64,000 nucleotides of DNA, from NCBI RefSeq assembly GCF_001014975.1, contig NZ_BBXA01000030.1:543366-607365 (forward strand), read 5' to 3'. The notes beneath the pieces are model-generated. The model was not told the DNA's origin. It worked only from the letters and a program-made list of their open reading frames with translations, and searched no databases. Position 1 is the first letter of the stretch; each line of letters opens with the position of its first letter. The translations under genes and the position numbers were made by a program. Shown here piece after piece: positions 54,874 to 63,930 of the stretch. The stretch comes from Novosphingobium sp. MD-1 (lineage in GTDB: Bacteria > Pseudomonadota > Alphaproteobacteria > Sphingomonadales > Sphingomonadaceae).

Positions 54874-56406
54874 TCAGAGGCAGGCGTCGAGGTAGGCCTG
54901 GTCGAACCCGAACTGGCGCGCCTTTTCCAGCGTGTAGGGGCGCAGACCGGTCGAACGGAATTCGCCGATGATCTTGCCGTCCTCGCTCTCGTCCAGATAT
55001 TCGAACTTGAACAGTTCCTGCGTCACGATCACGTCGCCTTCCATGCCGATCACTTCGGTCACGTTGGTGGTGCGGCGCGAACCATCGCGCAGGCGCTTCA
55101 CCTGAACGATCAGATCGACCGATTCCGCGATCTGGCGGCTGATGGCTTCCTTGGGGATCTTGATGTCGCCCATCATGATCATGTTTTCCATACGGCCCAG
55201 GCATTCGCGCGGGCTGTTGGCGTGCAGCGTACACATCGAACCATCGTGGCCGGTGTTCATCGCGGCCAGCAGGTCGAAGCATTCGGCGCCACGGATTTCG
55301 CCCAGGATGATCCGGTCAGGGCGCATACGCAGCGCGTTCTTGACGAGATCGCCGATGGTGATGGCGCCCTGACCTTCCAGGTTCGGCGGGCGGGTTTCCA
55401 GCGGCAGCCAGTGCGGCTGCTGCAGGCGCAGTTCGGCCGCGTCCTCGATCGTCAGCACGCGTTCGCCCGGATCGATCATCTTCGACAGGGCGTTGAGCAT
55501 GGTCGTCTTGCCCGAACCGGTACCGCCCGAGATCACGATGTTCATGCGGCACGCGCCCGCGACTTTCAGCGCGGTACACATCTTGTCCGACATCGAACCG
55601 AAATCGCGCAGCATGTCGAGCGTGATCGGCTTTTCGGAAAACTTACGGATCGAGATGGCGGTACCGCGCAAGCTGAGCGGCGGCACGATCACGTTGACGC
55701 GGCTGCCGTCCTTGAGGCGCGCGTCGGCCAGCGGCGTGGTCTGGTCGACGCGGCGGCCCACCTGGTTGACGATGCGCTGCGCGATCTGGAACAGGTGGCT
55801 TTCATCGCGGAACCGGATCGGCGCGATGGTCAGCTTGCCCTTCTTTTCGATGTAGGTCTGTTCCGGGCCGTTGACCATGATGTCGGTCACGTCAGGATCG
55901 TTGAGCAGTTCTTCCAGCGGACCGAAGCCCAGCAGTTCGTCGATCAGCACCTTTTCCAGCGCGAACTGTTCGCGCCGGTTGAGCGTGACTTTCAGTTCCG
56001 CCAGCACTTCCATGATGATCGGGCGGAATTCCTCGGACAGTTCGTCCTTGGTCAACGTGGCGGCGGCTTCGGGATCGACGCGTTCGAGCAGGCGCGGCAG
56101 CACCTGTTCCTTGATCTTGTGGACCGAGGCTTCGAAGCCTTCGGCCTGATACGTGCTTTCGTGGACGCCGTTGACGCGATCGGCAAGGCGCGTCATCGCA
56201 TCCGCCTTCATCGGGTTCTGCGGCGCGGCGCTTTCGGATTCGGCAGGAAGGGGCGGGAACTGCTGGCCACCGACCGGCGGCTGGCTCGCTGGCGCGGGCT
56301 GGCCCGCGGGAGCTTGTTCGCCAGCCCGCATGGGCCGCGCGACACCGAAGGAAGGCCGCATGGAACCGCCGCCGCCAAGTCCGTTCTTTCGCCCAAAAGC
56401 GCTCAT
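54874..56406 (-). CDS. cpaF: CpaF/TadA-family secretion ATPase
   Basis: Hexameric ATPase of Tad/Flp-type pilus assembly, 510 residues. The first 75 residues are Gly/Pro/Ala-rich and probably disordered. Then come the N-terminal domain and the ATPase core: FGPLEELLNDPDVTDIMVNGPEQTYIE, Walker A ISGGTGSGKTTMLNALS, the Asp box LTIEDAAELRLQQPHW, Walker B region RIILGEIRGAECFDLLAAMNTGHDGSMCTLHANS. No other cpa/tad genes flank it here, so it is an isolated copy in this window. Confidence 0.93.
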   Translation of the reverse strand: MSAFGRKNGLGGGGSMRPSFGVARPMRAGEQAPAGQPAPASQPPVGGQQFPPLPAESESAAPQNPMKADAMTRLADRVNGVHESTYQAEGFEASVHKIKEQVLPRLLERVDPEAAATLTKDELSEEFRPIIMEVLAELKVTLNRREQFALEKVLIDELLGFGPLEELLNDPDVTDIMVNGPEQTYIEKKGKLTIAPIRFRDESHLFQIAQRIVNQVGRRVDQTTPLADARLKDGSRVNVIVPPLSLRGTAISIRKFSEKPITLDMLRDFGSMSDKMCTALKVAGACRMNIVISGGTGSGKTTMLNALSKMIDPGERVLTIEDAAELRLQQPHWLPLETRPPNLEGQGAITIGDLVKNALRMRPDRIILGEIRGAECFDLLAAMNTGHDGSMCTLHANSPRECLGRMENMIMMGDIKIPKEAISRQIAESVDLIVQVKRLRDGSRRTTNVTEVIGMEGDVIVTQELFKFEYLDESEDGKIIGEFRSTGLRPYTLEKARQFGFDQAYLDACL

Positions 56407-56635
56407 TAAATAGATCCCGTCTTGCGACCCCTTCCGGAAAATGGAGGAAGAAGGTCACCAGTCCTTATGCAAACGCGGTGAATAATCGGGAAACGTTCAG
56501 GAATTCCTAATCGGGTGAGGGGCATGGCCGGGGGCGCCCGCGCCGCGGCGGTCTTTATGCCGCGAATGACGGGAGCGGCCCCGGGCAATTACCTCCGGTT
56601 AACCATCACCCGCTAGAACGGCTGGCGGAGATGCC

Positions 56636-57643
56636 ATGCCACCTCAACTGACGATCATCATTCCGGTATTCAACGAGCAGGAGAGTCTTGGCGCGTTTCT
56701 CGATGCCGTCCGGACGCCGCTGGCGCAGGCGCTCGATGTGATCGGGCCGCAGGCTTCGGCGGAATTGCTGTTCGTGGATGATGGCAGCAGCGATCGCACG
56801 CCGGACATGCTGGCGATCCTTGCCGGGCTGGACGCGCGCGTCCGCTATCTCCGCTTGTCCCGCAATTTCGGCAAGGAAGCCGCCATCGCGGCCGGCTTGC
56901 AGCACGCGCGCGGGGCGGCCGTGGTGCCGATGGACGTCGATTTGCAGGATCCGCCAGAACTGCTGCCGGCCTTGGTACGCGAGTGGGTCGCGGGCGCGAA
57001 AGTCGTCAATGCCCGGCGCGTTGACCGCTCCAGCGACAGCCGGTTGAAGCGCTGGACGGCGCATGGGTTTTACCGCGCGGTCAACCTCATGGCTGAAACA
57101 CCTATCCCCGAGAACGTGGGCGACTATCGCCTGCTCGACCGGGCGGCTGTGGATGTCATCAACCGGCTTGGCGAAAGCGCGCGTTTCAACAAGGGCCTGT
57201 TCGCCTGGGTGGGCTTCCGGGTCGCGACGGTCGACTATGTCCGGTCGCAGCGCCATGCCGGTGAAACGAAATGGCGCTGGCGCCGGCTGTGGAGCCTCGC
57301 GCTCGACGGGATAACGGCTTCGACCACCGCGCCGCTGCGCATCTGGACATATGTTGGCGGCGTGACCGCCCTTAGCGCATTTGCCTATGCGGCATTTCTG
57401 GTGCTGCACACGCTGATAACCGGCATCGACACGCCAGGCTATGCGTCGATCATGATCAGCGTGCTGATGCTGGGCGGCATCCAGCTGCTGAGCATCGGGA
57501 TCATGGGGGAATATATCGGCCGCATCGCCAAGGAAGTGCGGCAGAGGCCCCTGTATGTCGTTGAACAGGACAGTGCGGCAGAGCCGGATCACGGCTCCAG
57601 CGAAAGGGAAGAAGCGTGGACCAGGCCGCCTATGCGGGCATGA
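56636..57643 (+). CDS. GT2 glycosyltransferase, GtrB/DPM1-like
   Basis: Membrane-anchored family 2 glycosyltransferase, 335 residues. The catalytic domain has IIIPVFNEQESLGAFLDAV, ELLFVDDGSSDRTPDML and DVDLQDPPELLPALV (DXD-like metal site), with NFGKEAAIAAGLQHARG. Two C-terminal membrane helices (about 240-300) follow. This layout matches enzymes that transfer a sugar from a nucleotide to undecaprenyl phosphate, such as GtrB and ArnC. The ATG has GGCGGAG upstream, and the next gene overlaps by 28 nt. Confidence 0.9.
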   Translation: MPPQLTIIIPVFNEQESLGAFLDAVRTPLAQALDVIGPQASAELLFVDDGSSDRTPDMLAILAGLDARVRYLRLSRNFGKEAAIAAGLQHARGAAVVPMDVDLQDPPELLPALVREWVAGAKVVNARRVDRSSDSRLKRWTAHGFYRAVNLMAETPIPENVGDYRLLDRAAVDVINRLGESARFNKGLFAWVGFRVATVDYVRSQRHAGETKWRWRRLWSLALDGITASTTAPLRIWTYVGGVTALSAFAYAAFLVLHTLITGIDTPGYASIMISVLMLGGIQLLSIGIMGEYIGRIAKEVRQRPLYVVEQDSAAEPDHGSSEREEAWTRPPMRA

Positions 57644-58344
57644 ATGCGGTGGAGCAACGGCACTGGTGGTTCGTCGCCCGTCGGCGCATCATCGCCAGCC
57701 TGATCGACCGTTTCGCATTGCCGCCGCGCAACGCGAAGGTATTGGAAGCCGGATGCGGAACAGGCGGCAACCTTGCCCTGCTGGCCCGCTATGGCCATCT
57801 CGAGGCGTTCGAATTCGATGATGGCGCGCGCGATCTTGCCTCCGCCAAGGGTATCGCGGACATCGGGTTCGGCGCGCTGCCGGACCGGGTTGCGCTGCCC
57901 GATCGCTCCTATGACCTGATCGCCTTGCTGGACGTGCTCGAACACATTGAGGACGATCGTTCGTCGCTGCGACGCCTGGGCGATCTGCTCCGCAGTGAAG
58001 GCCGGTTGATCCTGACCGTCCCGGCGATTCCGTCGCTGTGGTCAAGGCACGACGAGATCCACCACCATCATCGGCGCTATACGCTGGAAACCTTGCGCTC
58101 GTGCATTGCCGACGCCGGGCTGAAAGTGGAAAAAATAGGCTACTTCAACTCGCTGTTGTTCCCGCTGGCGTGGCTGCAGCGGCAGGCGCAGCGCGTGCGT
58201 GGTCACGATGCGCCGCTGGACGACATGCCGGGCCGGCTTCTCAACGGAGCATTGCAGGCGGTGTTCGCGCTGGAGCGCTTTCTGCTCGGGCGCGTGAAGA
58301 TGCCCATCGGCCTTTCGCTCTACGCCGTGGTTTCGGCGCGCTGA
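57616..58344 (+). CDS. SAM-dependent methyltransferase (class I)
   Basis: 242 residues from a GTG start that overlaps the glycosyltransferase gene. Motif I is VLEAGCGTGGNLALLARYG, followed by the acidic strand end (LEAFEFDDGAR) and DLIALLDVLEHIEDDRSSLRRLGDLLRSEGRLILTVPA. HHHHRRYTLETLRSCIADAGLKVEKIGYFN is typical of methyltransferases found in polysaccharide and lipid-linked glycan clusters. The acceptor is unknown; the flanking genes suggest an envelope glycan or its lipid carrier. Confidence 0.88.
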   Translation: MDQAAYAGMNAVEQRHWWFVARRRIIASLIDRFALPPRNAKVLEAGCGTGGNLALLARYGHLEAFEFDDGARDLASAKGIADIGFGALPDRVALPDRSYDLIALLDVLEHIEDDRSSLRRLGDLLRSEGRLILTVPAIPSLWSRHDEIHHHHRRYTLETLRSCIADAGLKVEKIGYFNSLLFPLAWLQRQAQRVRGHDAPLDDMPGRLLNGALQAVFALERFLLGRVKMPIGLSLYAVVSAR

Positions 58345-58345
58345 G

Positions 58346-59863
58346 CTAAACGCCGACGGGGCGGCGCCATACGCCTTCCCAGCACGCGTCGGGTTCGACG
58401 ACCGGCACGATGCTGACGTGCTGGCCGAGCAGGCGCGGCGGAACCTTGCCCAGGGGGGCCAGATAGCTGCCCTTGGGGTAGCGCGCGAAACCCTGGTCCC
58501 ACGCCTTGAAGAAGCTGCAGCGGCCGTGCCCCACCGGCGCGAACCGGAAGGCGCGGTTTATCTCGGAAACGCCGGTACAGGCCGCGAGCGCCAACGCCCC
58601 GGCCAGCCACCAGTGCCGGCCCGCCGTTTTCCAGCCCGGCGACGCCGCGAGAATTTCCGCGACCAGCACGGCCAGCACGGTTTGCGAGGGTATTGCGCCG
58701 CGCATCATGAGGTCGATTGACCAGCCGATCTGCGCTTGCGGTATCACCAGCATTACCACGCCCGCCAGCGTTGCCGCATGACGGCCAAAGCGGGACTGCG
58801 GGCTTGCCGCCATCACGGGCACCAGCCAGGGCAGCGTTTCCAGCGCTTCGAACAGGGCGTACCGCGGGAAATCGTAAGCATAGAGCCGTATGCCGACGTT
58901 ATCGCCCGCCATGCCCAGGTACGCGAGCGCAGGAAGCGACAGGACGGAGGCGCCGAGGGGCAGTACCAGCGATCGCCACGAGAGCGTTCCCTGCCGCAAG
59001 GCCTCCACGCCCGCCAGCGCCGCCCAGGGCAGCGCGCCGATCATCGACAGCGGCGACCACAGCGCGGTCAACGGAACAACGGCAAGGAACACGCCGATAT
59101 CCAGCTTGCCGACCCGCCAAAGCAGGAACAGCAGGCCGCAAAGCCATCCCGCCAGAGCATGCTGAGGCACCCAGAACGCCAGCGTGATGAACGAGCTGAA
59201 TTGAAAGCCGGGAAGCCAGCCTTCAAGATGATCGATGAAGCGCGGGCCGACAATGGCATTGCCGACAATGTCCAGCCCGCCGAAGCACAGCGCCACGATC
59301 AGCGCGATCCAGCGGCCGCGGCGGCTGTCGAAAAGCGGCGACGCCAGCGCCAGAAGCCCTCCGAGAAGCAGGGCGTTCTGGATTAGCAGCGTCAGGCCGC
59401 CCGCCGTTTCGCCCCAGGCCTTCCAGGCGATGGCGGGTAGCAGATACATGCCGATAGGCGCGCGCAGCAGAAACGGCTCGCCCTGGTAGAGATAGGCGAA
59501 CGGCCATGGATGAATGGCCATGTCGCGCAGCACGGCATCGCGAACCTGCCAGTCGATGTTGGCGTAGAACAGCCGCCCTTCGCCACCGAGAAGAAGTAAA
59601 ACAAACGCGATCGCCACGCACAACCCGATCCTGCGGAGCGGGATGGGGCCGATCTGCCGGGCGCCTCTTGTCAGGCCGAAGACAAGCAGGCTGGAAGCCA
59701 GCGCCTGCAGACCGAGCAACAGGGGCGAGGTGAAGCCCAAAAAAGCCGAAAGCAGCACGAGGTCGGCCGCGAGCCAGCCGGCGAACATGCCAAGAAGCCA
59801 GTGGCCCGGAAGCGAAGCCATACGATCAGCGCGGACGGGCGTTTGCGATAGCGGTGAGGTCAT
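58346..59863 (-). CDS. Large polytopic membrane protein, possible GtrC-type glycosyltransferase
   Basis: 505 residues with about ten predicted membrane helices. After the second segment there is a periplasm-sized loop, FYANIDWQVRDAVLRDMAIHPWPFAYLYQGEPFLLRAPIGMYLLPAI, with acidic residues near the first loop, as in GT-C enzymes. The C-terminus has a soluble tail with Cys-containing GRCSFFKAWDQGFARYPKGSYLAPLG. I do not recognise a named family. It faces the gtrA-like gene divergently and converges on the methyltransferase. Confidence 0.75.
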   Translation of the reverse strand: MTSPLSQTPVRADRMASLPGHWLLGMFAGWLAADLVLLSAFLGFTSPLLLGLQALASSLLVFGLTRGARQIGPIPLRRIGLCVAIAFVLLLLGGEGRLFYANIDWQVRDAVLRDMAIHPWPFAYLYQGEPFLLRAPIGMYLLPAIAWKAWGETAGGLTLLIQNALLLGGLLALASPLFDSRRGRWIALIVALCFGGLDIVGNAIVGPRFIDHLEGWLPGFQFSSFITLAFWVPQHALAGWLCGLLFLLWRVGKLDIGVFLAVVPLTALWSPLSMIGALPWAALAGVEALRQGTLSWRSLVLPLGASVLSLPALAYLGMAGDNVGIRLYAYDFPRYALFEALETLPWLVPVMAASPQSRFGRHAATLAGVVMLVIPQAQIGWSIDLMMRGAIPSQTVLAVLVAEILAASPGWKTAGRHWWLAGALALAACTGVSEINRAFRFAPVGHGRCSFFKAWDQGFARYPKGSYLAPLGKVPPRLLGQHVSIVPVVEPDACWEGVWRRPVGV

Positions 59864-59962
59864 CAGGCGATCATCTGGTTGTTGCTGTCCATAGCCCCCG
59901 ACATGCCAGCCCAGGCACGCGCAATTTATGCCGTCTTAACCCGATCTGTGCAGATTGGCAGA

Positions 59963-60361
59963 ATGTTCGAACGCCTGCCAAGCTGGTTTCGCTTCCTGAT
60001 CGTGGGCGGCATCAACACCGCTTTCGGCTATGCGCTGTTCGTAGGCCTGATTTTGCTGGGAGCGTCAAGACTGACCGCTGTGGTCGCTGCAACGGCGCTG
60101 GGTGTCGCGTTCAATTTCCACACCATCGGCAAGCATGTCTTTGCCAACCGCGATCTTGCCCTGCTGCCACGGTTCCTGGGTGTTTATACGGTTCAGGTTT
60201 GCGTCAACAGTCTTGCACTGACCTTGTTGGGACGGCTGGGATTTCACCCCCTGGTCGCGCAAGCATTGCTCGTTCCTTTTCTTGCCGTTTCTGTCTATCT
60301 CGCGCTCCAGCATTTCGTGTTCCGACCGGTGAGGGCGCGCCCTGCGCAGCCCGTTCGCTGA
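59963..60361 (+). CDS. GtrA family membrane protein
   Basis: 132 residues with four membrane helices from MFERLPSWFRFLIVGGINTAFGYALF; an upstream in-frame ATG at 59879 is possible but less family-like. The family pattern F.R.FL.VGGI.T...Y..F, then GVAFNFHTIGKHVFANR and YLALQHFVFRP, is clear. GtrA-type proteins are thought to flip lipid-linked sugars for glycan modification. The gene neighbours supply a GtrB-like transferase and a candidate GtrC. Confidence 0.9.
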   Translation: MFERLPSWFRFLIVGGINTAFGYALFVGLILLGASRLTAVVAATALGVAFNFHTIGKHVFANRDLALLPRFLGVYTVQVCVNSLALTLLGRLGFHPLVAQALLVPFLAVSVYLALQHFVFRPVRARPAQPVR

Positions 60362-60439
60362 AGCGAACCCGCAAATGCGTTGAAATCGAAAGGCGGATGA
60401 ACGGCACCGGTGTGCCCCCATCAGCGTAAAGGCGCGTTA

Positions 60440-61348
60440 GTGGACCATCGATCACGTGAAGCATCCGGCCTCCTGTTCGCGCTCGCCGGGTTCGCGCTGC
60501 TTTCGGTCGGGGATGCGGTCGTCAAGTCAATGGCCGGGCTGTGGCCGGGGCTGGCGATCGCGGCGCTGCGCTATGTCGCGGGCGTGATCGGGCTGGGCGT
60601 GGTGCTTGCGCTGCGCGAAGGGCGGGCCGGGTTCCGCATGGCGCGGCCCGGCTGGCAAATGCTGCGGGGCGGGGGCGTGGCGATATCGGCTATGGCGTTC
60701 TTTACCGCGCTGTTCCTGATGCCGATCGCCACCGCCACCGCGATCACCTTCACCAGCCCGATGATTACCGGGCTGCTTGCCGCGCTGATCCTGCGCGAGC
60801 CGATGCGGCGCGCGACGTGGATCGCCAGCGCCTTCGCTTTCGCCGGTGTGCTGATCGTGCTGCGGCCCAATCTTGCCACGCTGGGCGCGGTGGCGTTCCT
60901 GCCGCTGCTTTCCGCCATCGGCATGGCGCTGCTGATGATCGGCAACCGTGCGGTGGCGGGCCATGCCAGCGCGCTGGCGATGCAGTTCAGCGTGGCGTTC
61001 TTCGGCACGCTGATCCTGGTTCCCGCCGCGATCATCGGGCATTTCAGCGGCTTGCCGATGCTGCATATCGGCGTGCCGGAATGGAGCGTGGCGGCGCGGT
61101 CGGTGCTGATCGCCTGCAGCGCGAGCCTTGCCCACACGCTGGTCTACATGGCGACCACCCGCGCCGGCGCGGCGACGATCGCGCCGATGACCTATGTGCA
61201 GTTGCTGATGGCTGGCTTCTTCGGCTGGCTGCTGTTTCGCGAGCGCCCCGATGCCACCGCGCTGTTCGGCGCCGCGGTGATCGTCGCGGCGGGGCTGTAC
61301 CTGTGGAACGCCGGGCGGGCCGACGCGCCGGCCAGACCGGGCCGGTGA
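60440..61348 (+). CDS. DMT (EamA) family transporter
   Basis: 302 residues from a GTG at 60440 that follows AAAGGCG; an in-frame GTG at 60410 is possible. Ten membrane helices in two EamA repeats include LLFALAGFALLSVGDAVVKSM, FTSPMITGLLAALILREPMRRATW and TYVQLLMAGFFGWLLFRERPDATALFGAAVIVAAG. The exported substrate is not evident. The GTG start of the HNH gene overlaps its stop. Confidence 0.9.
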   Translation: MDHRSREASGLLFALAGFALLSVGDAVVKSMAGLWPGLAIAALRYVAGVIGLGVVLALREGRAGFRMARPGWQMLRGGGVAISAMAFFTALFLMPIATATAITFTSPMITGLLAALILREPMRRATWIASAFAFAGVLIVLRPNLATLGAVAFLPLLSAIGMALLMIGNRAVAGHASALAMQFSVAFFGTLILVPAAIIGHFSGLPMLHIGVPEWSVAARSVLIACSASLAHTLVYMATTRAGAATIAPMTYVQLLMAGFFGWLLFRERPDATALFGAAVIVAAGLYLWNAGRADAPARPGR

Positions 61349-61622
61349 GCGACGCGGCGGCCTGCTGCTGGTTGTGCGAACGGCCGCTGGGACGACGGAT
61401 CGAATGGCATCACCCGATACCGAAAAGCCGGGGCGGGCGCGAGACCGTGGCGGTCCATCCGATCTGCCACCGCACGCTGCACGCCCAGTTCGGCAACGGG
61501 GACTCGCGCGCATCGGCCATGATGCCGACACGCTGCGGGCCAATCCGGTGATCGCGAAATTCGTAGCATGGGTTTCGGGCAAGCCGCCCGATTTCCACGC
61601 GCCCACGGCAAAACGGCGTTAG
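61345..61622 (+). pseudogene. HNH endonuclease-like protein, frameshifted
   Basis: From the GTG at 61345 (overlapping the transporter stop) the frame gives CCWLCERPLGRRIEWHHPIPKSRGG and VHPICHRTLHAQFGNGD: a C..C zinc site, the HH of an HNH motif and a later C..H. After about 61497 that frame turns to non-conserved residues and stops at 61551. The other frame then gives LARIGHDADTLRANP...FVAWVSGKPPDFHAPTAKRR, ending at 61622. A single missing base near 61498-61503 would explain it. Whether it is real or a sequence error is open. Confidence 0.75.
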
Positions 61623-62461
61623 AGGATATCCAGCAGCGGCTTCAGGCTATCCAGCAACACGGCGGGCCGGTCGCGCTCGGGCAAGTCGTCGCTCTTGGCC
61701 ATGATCCCCGTGGCCATGCCGACCGAGAGCGCCCCTACAGCATTGGCCATGCGCATTTCCAGCGCCGGATCATCGCCCACCACCACCATATGCTTCGCCG
61801 CGCTTCGCGGCAGGCCCATCAGCAACCGCGCGGTATCGAACGCCACGCGCGAAGGCTTGCCCAGGATGCGCGGGCGCTTGCCGGTCATCGCGGTCAGCAT
61901 CGCGTTGATCGGATAGCTGGCGCCGATGGCGCGGCCGTTGGCCGTCGCAAAGAACGGCACGTTGCTGGCGGTCAGCAGCCTCGCACCCTTCCACAGCGAA
62001 TCGCAGGCGGCTTCCAGCGCCGCAAAATCGAACTCGCGGAACCAGCCGGTATAGACCGCTTCCACCCCCTCGGCCGCCTCGTCCGGCCCCACCACAGCGA
62101 GCCCTGCGTCGTCGAGCGGCGCGCGGCAACCGGCATTGCCCAGCACGCGAACCTTCCCAACGCCGGAGCGCTTCAGCCAGTCCGCCGTGGACGAGGAGGG
62201 AGTAAGCATCTGCCCGTCGTCCACCGGAAATCCCGCCTTGCGCAGCGATGCGGCATAGGCGGCGGGCGGCTTGGCCGTGCCGTTGGTGAAGACGACATAG
62301 GGCGTGCCCCGCGCCTTCAGCCCCTCCAGAACGGCAATCGCATGGGGCAGGGCCTTGTGCCCGCCACTGGCGGCATCGCCCAGCGCGATCGTGCCGTCCA
62401 TGTCGAACACGTAGCCGGCGGCATCGCGCAGGCGGGCGGATACGTCCTTCGACACAGTCAT
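61619..62461 (-). CDS. NagD-like HAD-superfamily IIA phosphatase
   Basis: 280 residues from MTVSKDVSARLRDAAGYVFDMDGTIALGD. The catalytic DxD (FDMDGT) is near residue 20, VVFTNGTAKPPAAYAASLRKAGF is motif II with the IIA cap following (VEAVYTGWFREFDFAAL), then the Lys-containing RPRILGKPSRVAF and VVVGDDPALEMRMANAVGALSVGMATG. The substrate is unknown; NagD-type enzymes act on nucleotide or sugar phosphates. Its ATG overlaps the stop of the carboxyltransferase gene, so the two are coupled. Confidence 0.9.
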   Translation of the reverse strand: MTVSKDVSARLRDAAGYVFDMDGTIALGDAASGGHKALPHAIAVLEGLKARGTPYVVFTNGTAKPPAAYAASLRKAGFPVDDGQMLTPSSSTADWLKRSGVGKVRVLGNAGCRAPLDDAGLAVVGPDEAAEGVEAVYTGWFREFDFAALEAACDSLWKGARLLTASNVPFFATANGRAIGASYPINAMLTAMTGKRPRILGKPSRVAFDTARLLMGLPRSAAKHMVVVGDDPALEMRMANAVGALSVGMATGIMAKSDDLPERDRPAVLLDSLKPLLDIL

Positions 62462-63930
62462 GCGGCGGCTCCGGCATGGAGGGCGAGGCGGAAGCCCGGC
62501 CGTTCGATCACGATGTCGCGCGCCTGCGGCTGCGCGGCGAGCTTGCGCAGCAGGGCGAGCATCGGCGCGGCCTGGGGCGTATACCCCGGGCGGGAACGCC
62601 CCGCCGCCTGCATGGCATCGACCTGTTCGGGCGGCATCACCGCGCGCAGCAGGAACTCCTCGTCGGACAGATGCACGCCGAACTGGCGGCGCAAGTCGGC
62701 GAGCGCGGGGAAGGTGGGCTCGTGCTCCAGTTCGCGCGCGCGGGGCCGGTCCATGATCGCCGCCAGGACTTGCGGATCGATGGGGGATGTCGGTTTGCCG
62801 AACTTGCCCAGGCAATAGCGCACCACCTGATCGGATACCTGCGCATAGCGGCGGTCGCCGATCACGTTGAACAGCGCCTGGCTCATGACCATCTGCGGGA
62901 AGGGCGTGACCATGATCGGATAGCCCAGCTCCGCGCGCACCTGCTCGGTTTCCGCGATCACCGCGCCCAGCCGGTCGGACAGGCCCAGTTCGTCGAGCTG
63001 GCGCGCGGTGGTGGTCATCACCCCGCCGGCGATCTGGTGGCGCAGGAAGCTGGCATCGAAGTTCTGCGGCTGACCCGGGGGGAGGCCTTCGGCAGCGGCA
63101 AGGCGCGTCCAGTATTGCGTCAGCCTGGCGAGCGCGGCCTTGTCGATGGCGACCGCGTGTCCCGCTTCCTCCAGGTTTGCCAGCATCCGGTTGGCTTCGG
63201 GCAGCGAAGACCCGTCGCCCCCCGGCCCGATGCCGACGTGGATCGCGGAGACGCCGAGCTTCGCCGCTTCCAGGCTGGAGAGCATCCCCTGTCCGATCGT
63301 GGTATGGGCATGGATTTCCAGCGGACGGTTGCCGATCGCGGCCTTCACCGCCGGTACCAGCGTGCGCGCGCGGTCCACCGAGAGCAGGCCGGACGGGTCC
63401 TTGATATAGAACAGGTCGATATCGGCGCTCTGGCCCACGGCGCGCGCGAAATCGGCGTAGAACGCATCGGTGTGAATGTTCGAGAGCGTGAAGGTCAGCG
63501 CACACATGACCTCGGCTTCACCTTCCTGCTTCACCAGCCGGGCGGCCTCGATCACGGCCGGCACCTCGTGCATCGGATCGAGCAGCACGAAGCGACCGAT
63601 GCCGTCACGCTGTAGCTGGCGATAGACCAGCCGCATGAACTCCGGGTCGGCTTGCTGCCAGGCGATGAAGCGCAGGCCGGTGGTGATGAACTGCAAGGGC
63701 GTGGTGGGCATCGCCGCGTGCATCCGGCGGATACGCTCCCACGGGTTGTCGCGGAAATAGCGCACGGCTACGGCCATGTGGCTGGACGAGGTGAAATCGA
63801 TCGCGCGGAAACCGCAGGCTTCGGTCAGCGCGGCAGCGGCAAGCATCTGCGCGGTATCGAGGCCGGTGGCCCCCCACAGGCTCTGGTTGCCATCGCGCAT
63901 GGTAACGTCGACGAGACGCAGTTCGGTCAT
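62458..63930 (-). CDS. Biotin-dependent carboxyltransferase-like protein (OadA/PycB family, no biotinyl domain)
   Basis: 490 residues, HMGL-like TIM barrel plus the PYC/OADA domain. Metal-site motifs are visible: DVTMRDGNQSLWG at residue 8 and LEIHAHTTIGQG. Lys in YIKDPSGLL corresponds to the carbamylated lysine region of OadA. The barrel end is divergent (GIGPGGDGSSLPEANRM, where OadA has a Gly-rich SQPP.E). The C-terminal half has GYPIMVTPFPQMVMSQALFNVIGDRRYAQVSDQVVRY. The protein ends without the biotin attachment domain. It starts overlapping the stop of a biotin carboxylase gene, so it is probably the carboxyltransferase subunit of a multi-subunit carboxylase. Confidence 0.85.
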   Translation of the reverse strand: MTELRLVDVTMRDGNQSLWGATGLDTAQMLAAAALTEACGFRAIDFTSSSHMAVAVRYFRDNPWERIRRMHAAMPTTPLQFITTGLRFIAWQQADPEFMRLVYRQLQRDGIGRFVLLDPMHEVPAVIEAARLVKQEGEAEVMCALTFTLSNIHTDAFYADFARAVGQSADIDLFYIKDPSGLLSVDRARTLVPAVKAAIGNRPLEIHAHTTIGQGMLSSLEAAKLGVSAIHVGIGPGGDGSSLPEANRMLANLEEAGHAVAIDKAALARLTQYWTRLAAAEGLPPGQPQNFDASFLRHQIAGGVMTTTARQLDELGLSDRLGAVIAETEQVRAELGYPIMVTPFPQMVMSQALFNVIGDRRYAQVSDQVVRYCLGKFGKPTSPIDPQVLAAIMDRPRARELEHEPTFPALADLRRQFGVHLSDEEFLLRAVMPPEQVDAMQAAGRSRPGYTPQAAPMLALLRKLAAQPQARDIVIERPGFRLALHAGAAA

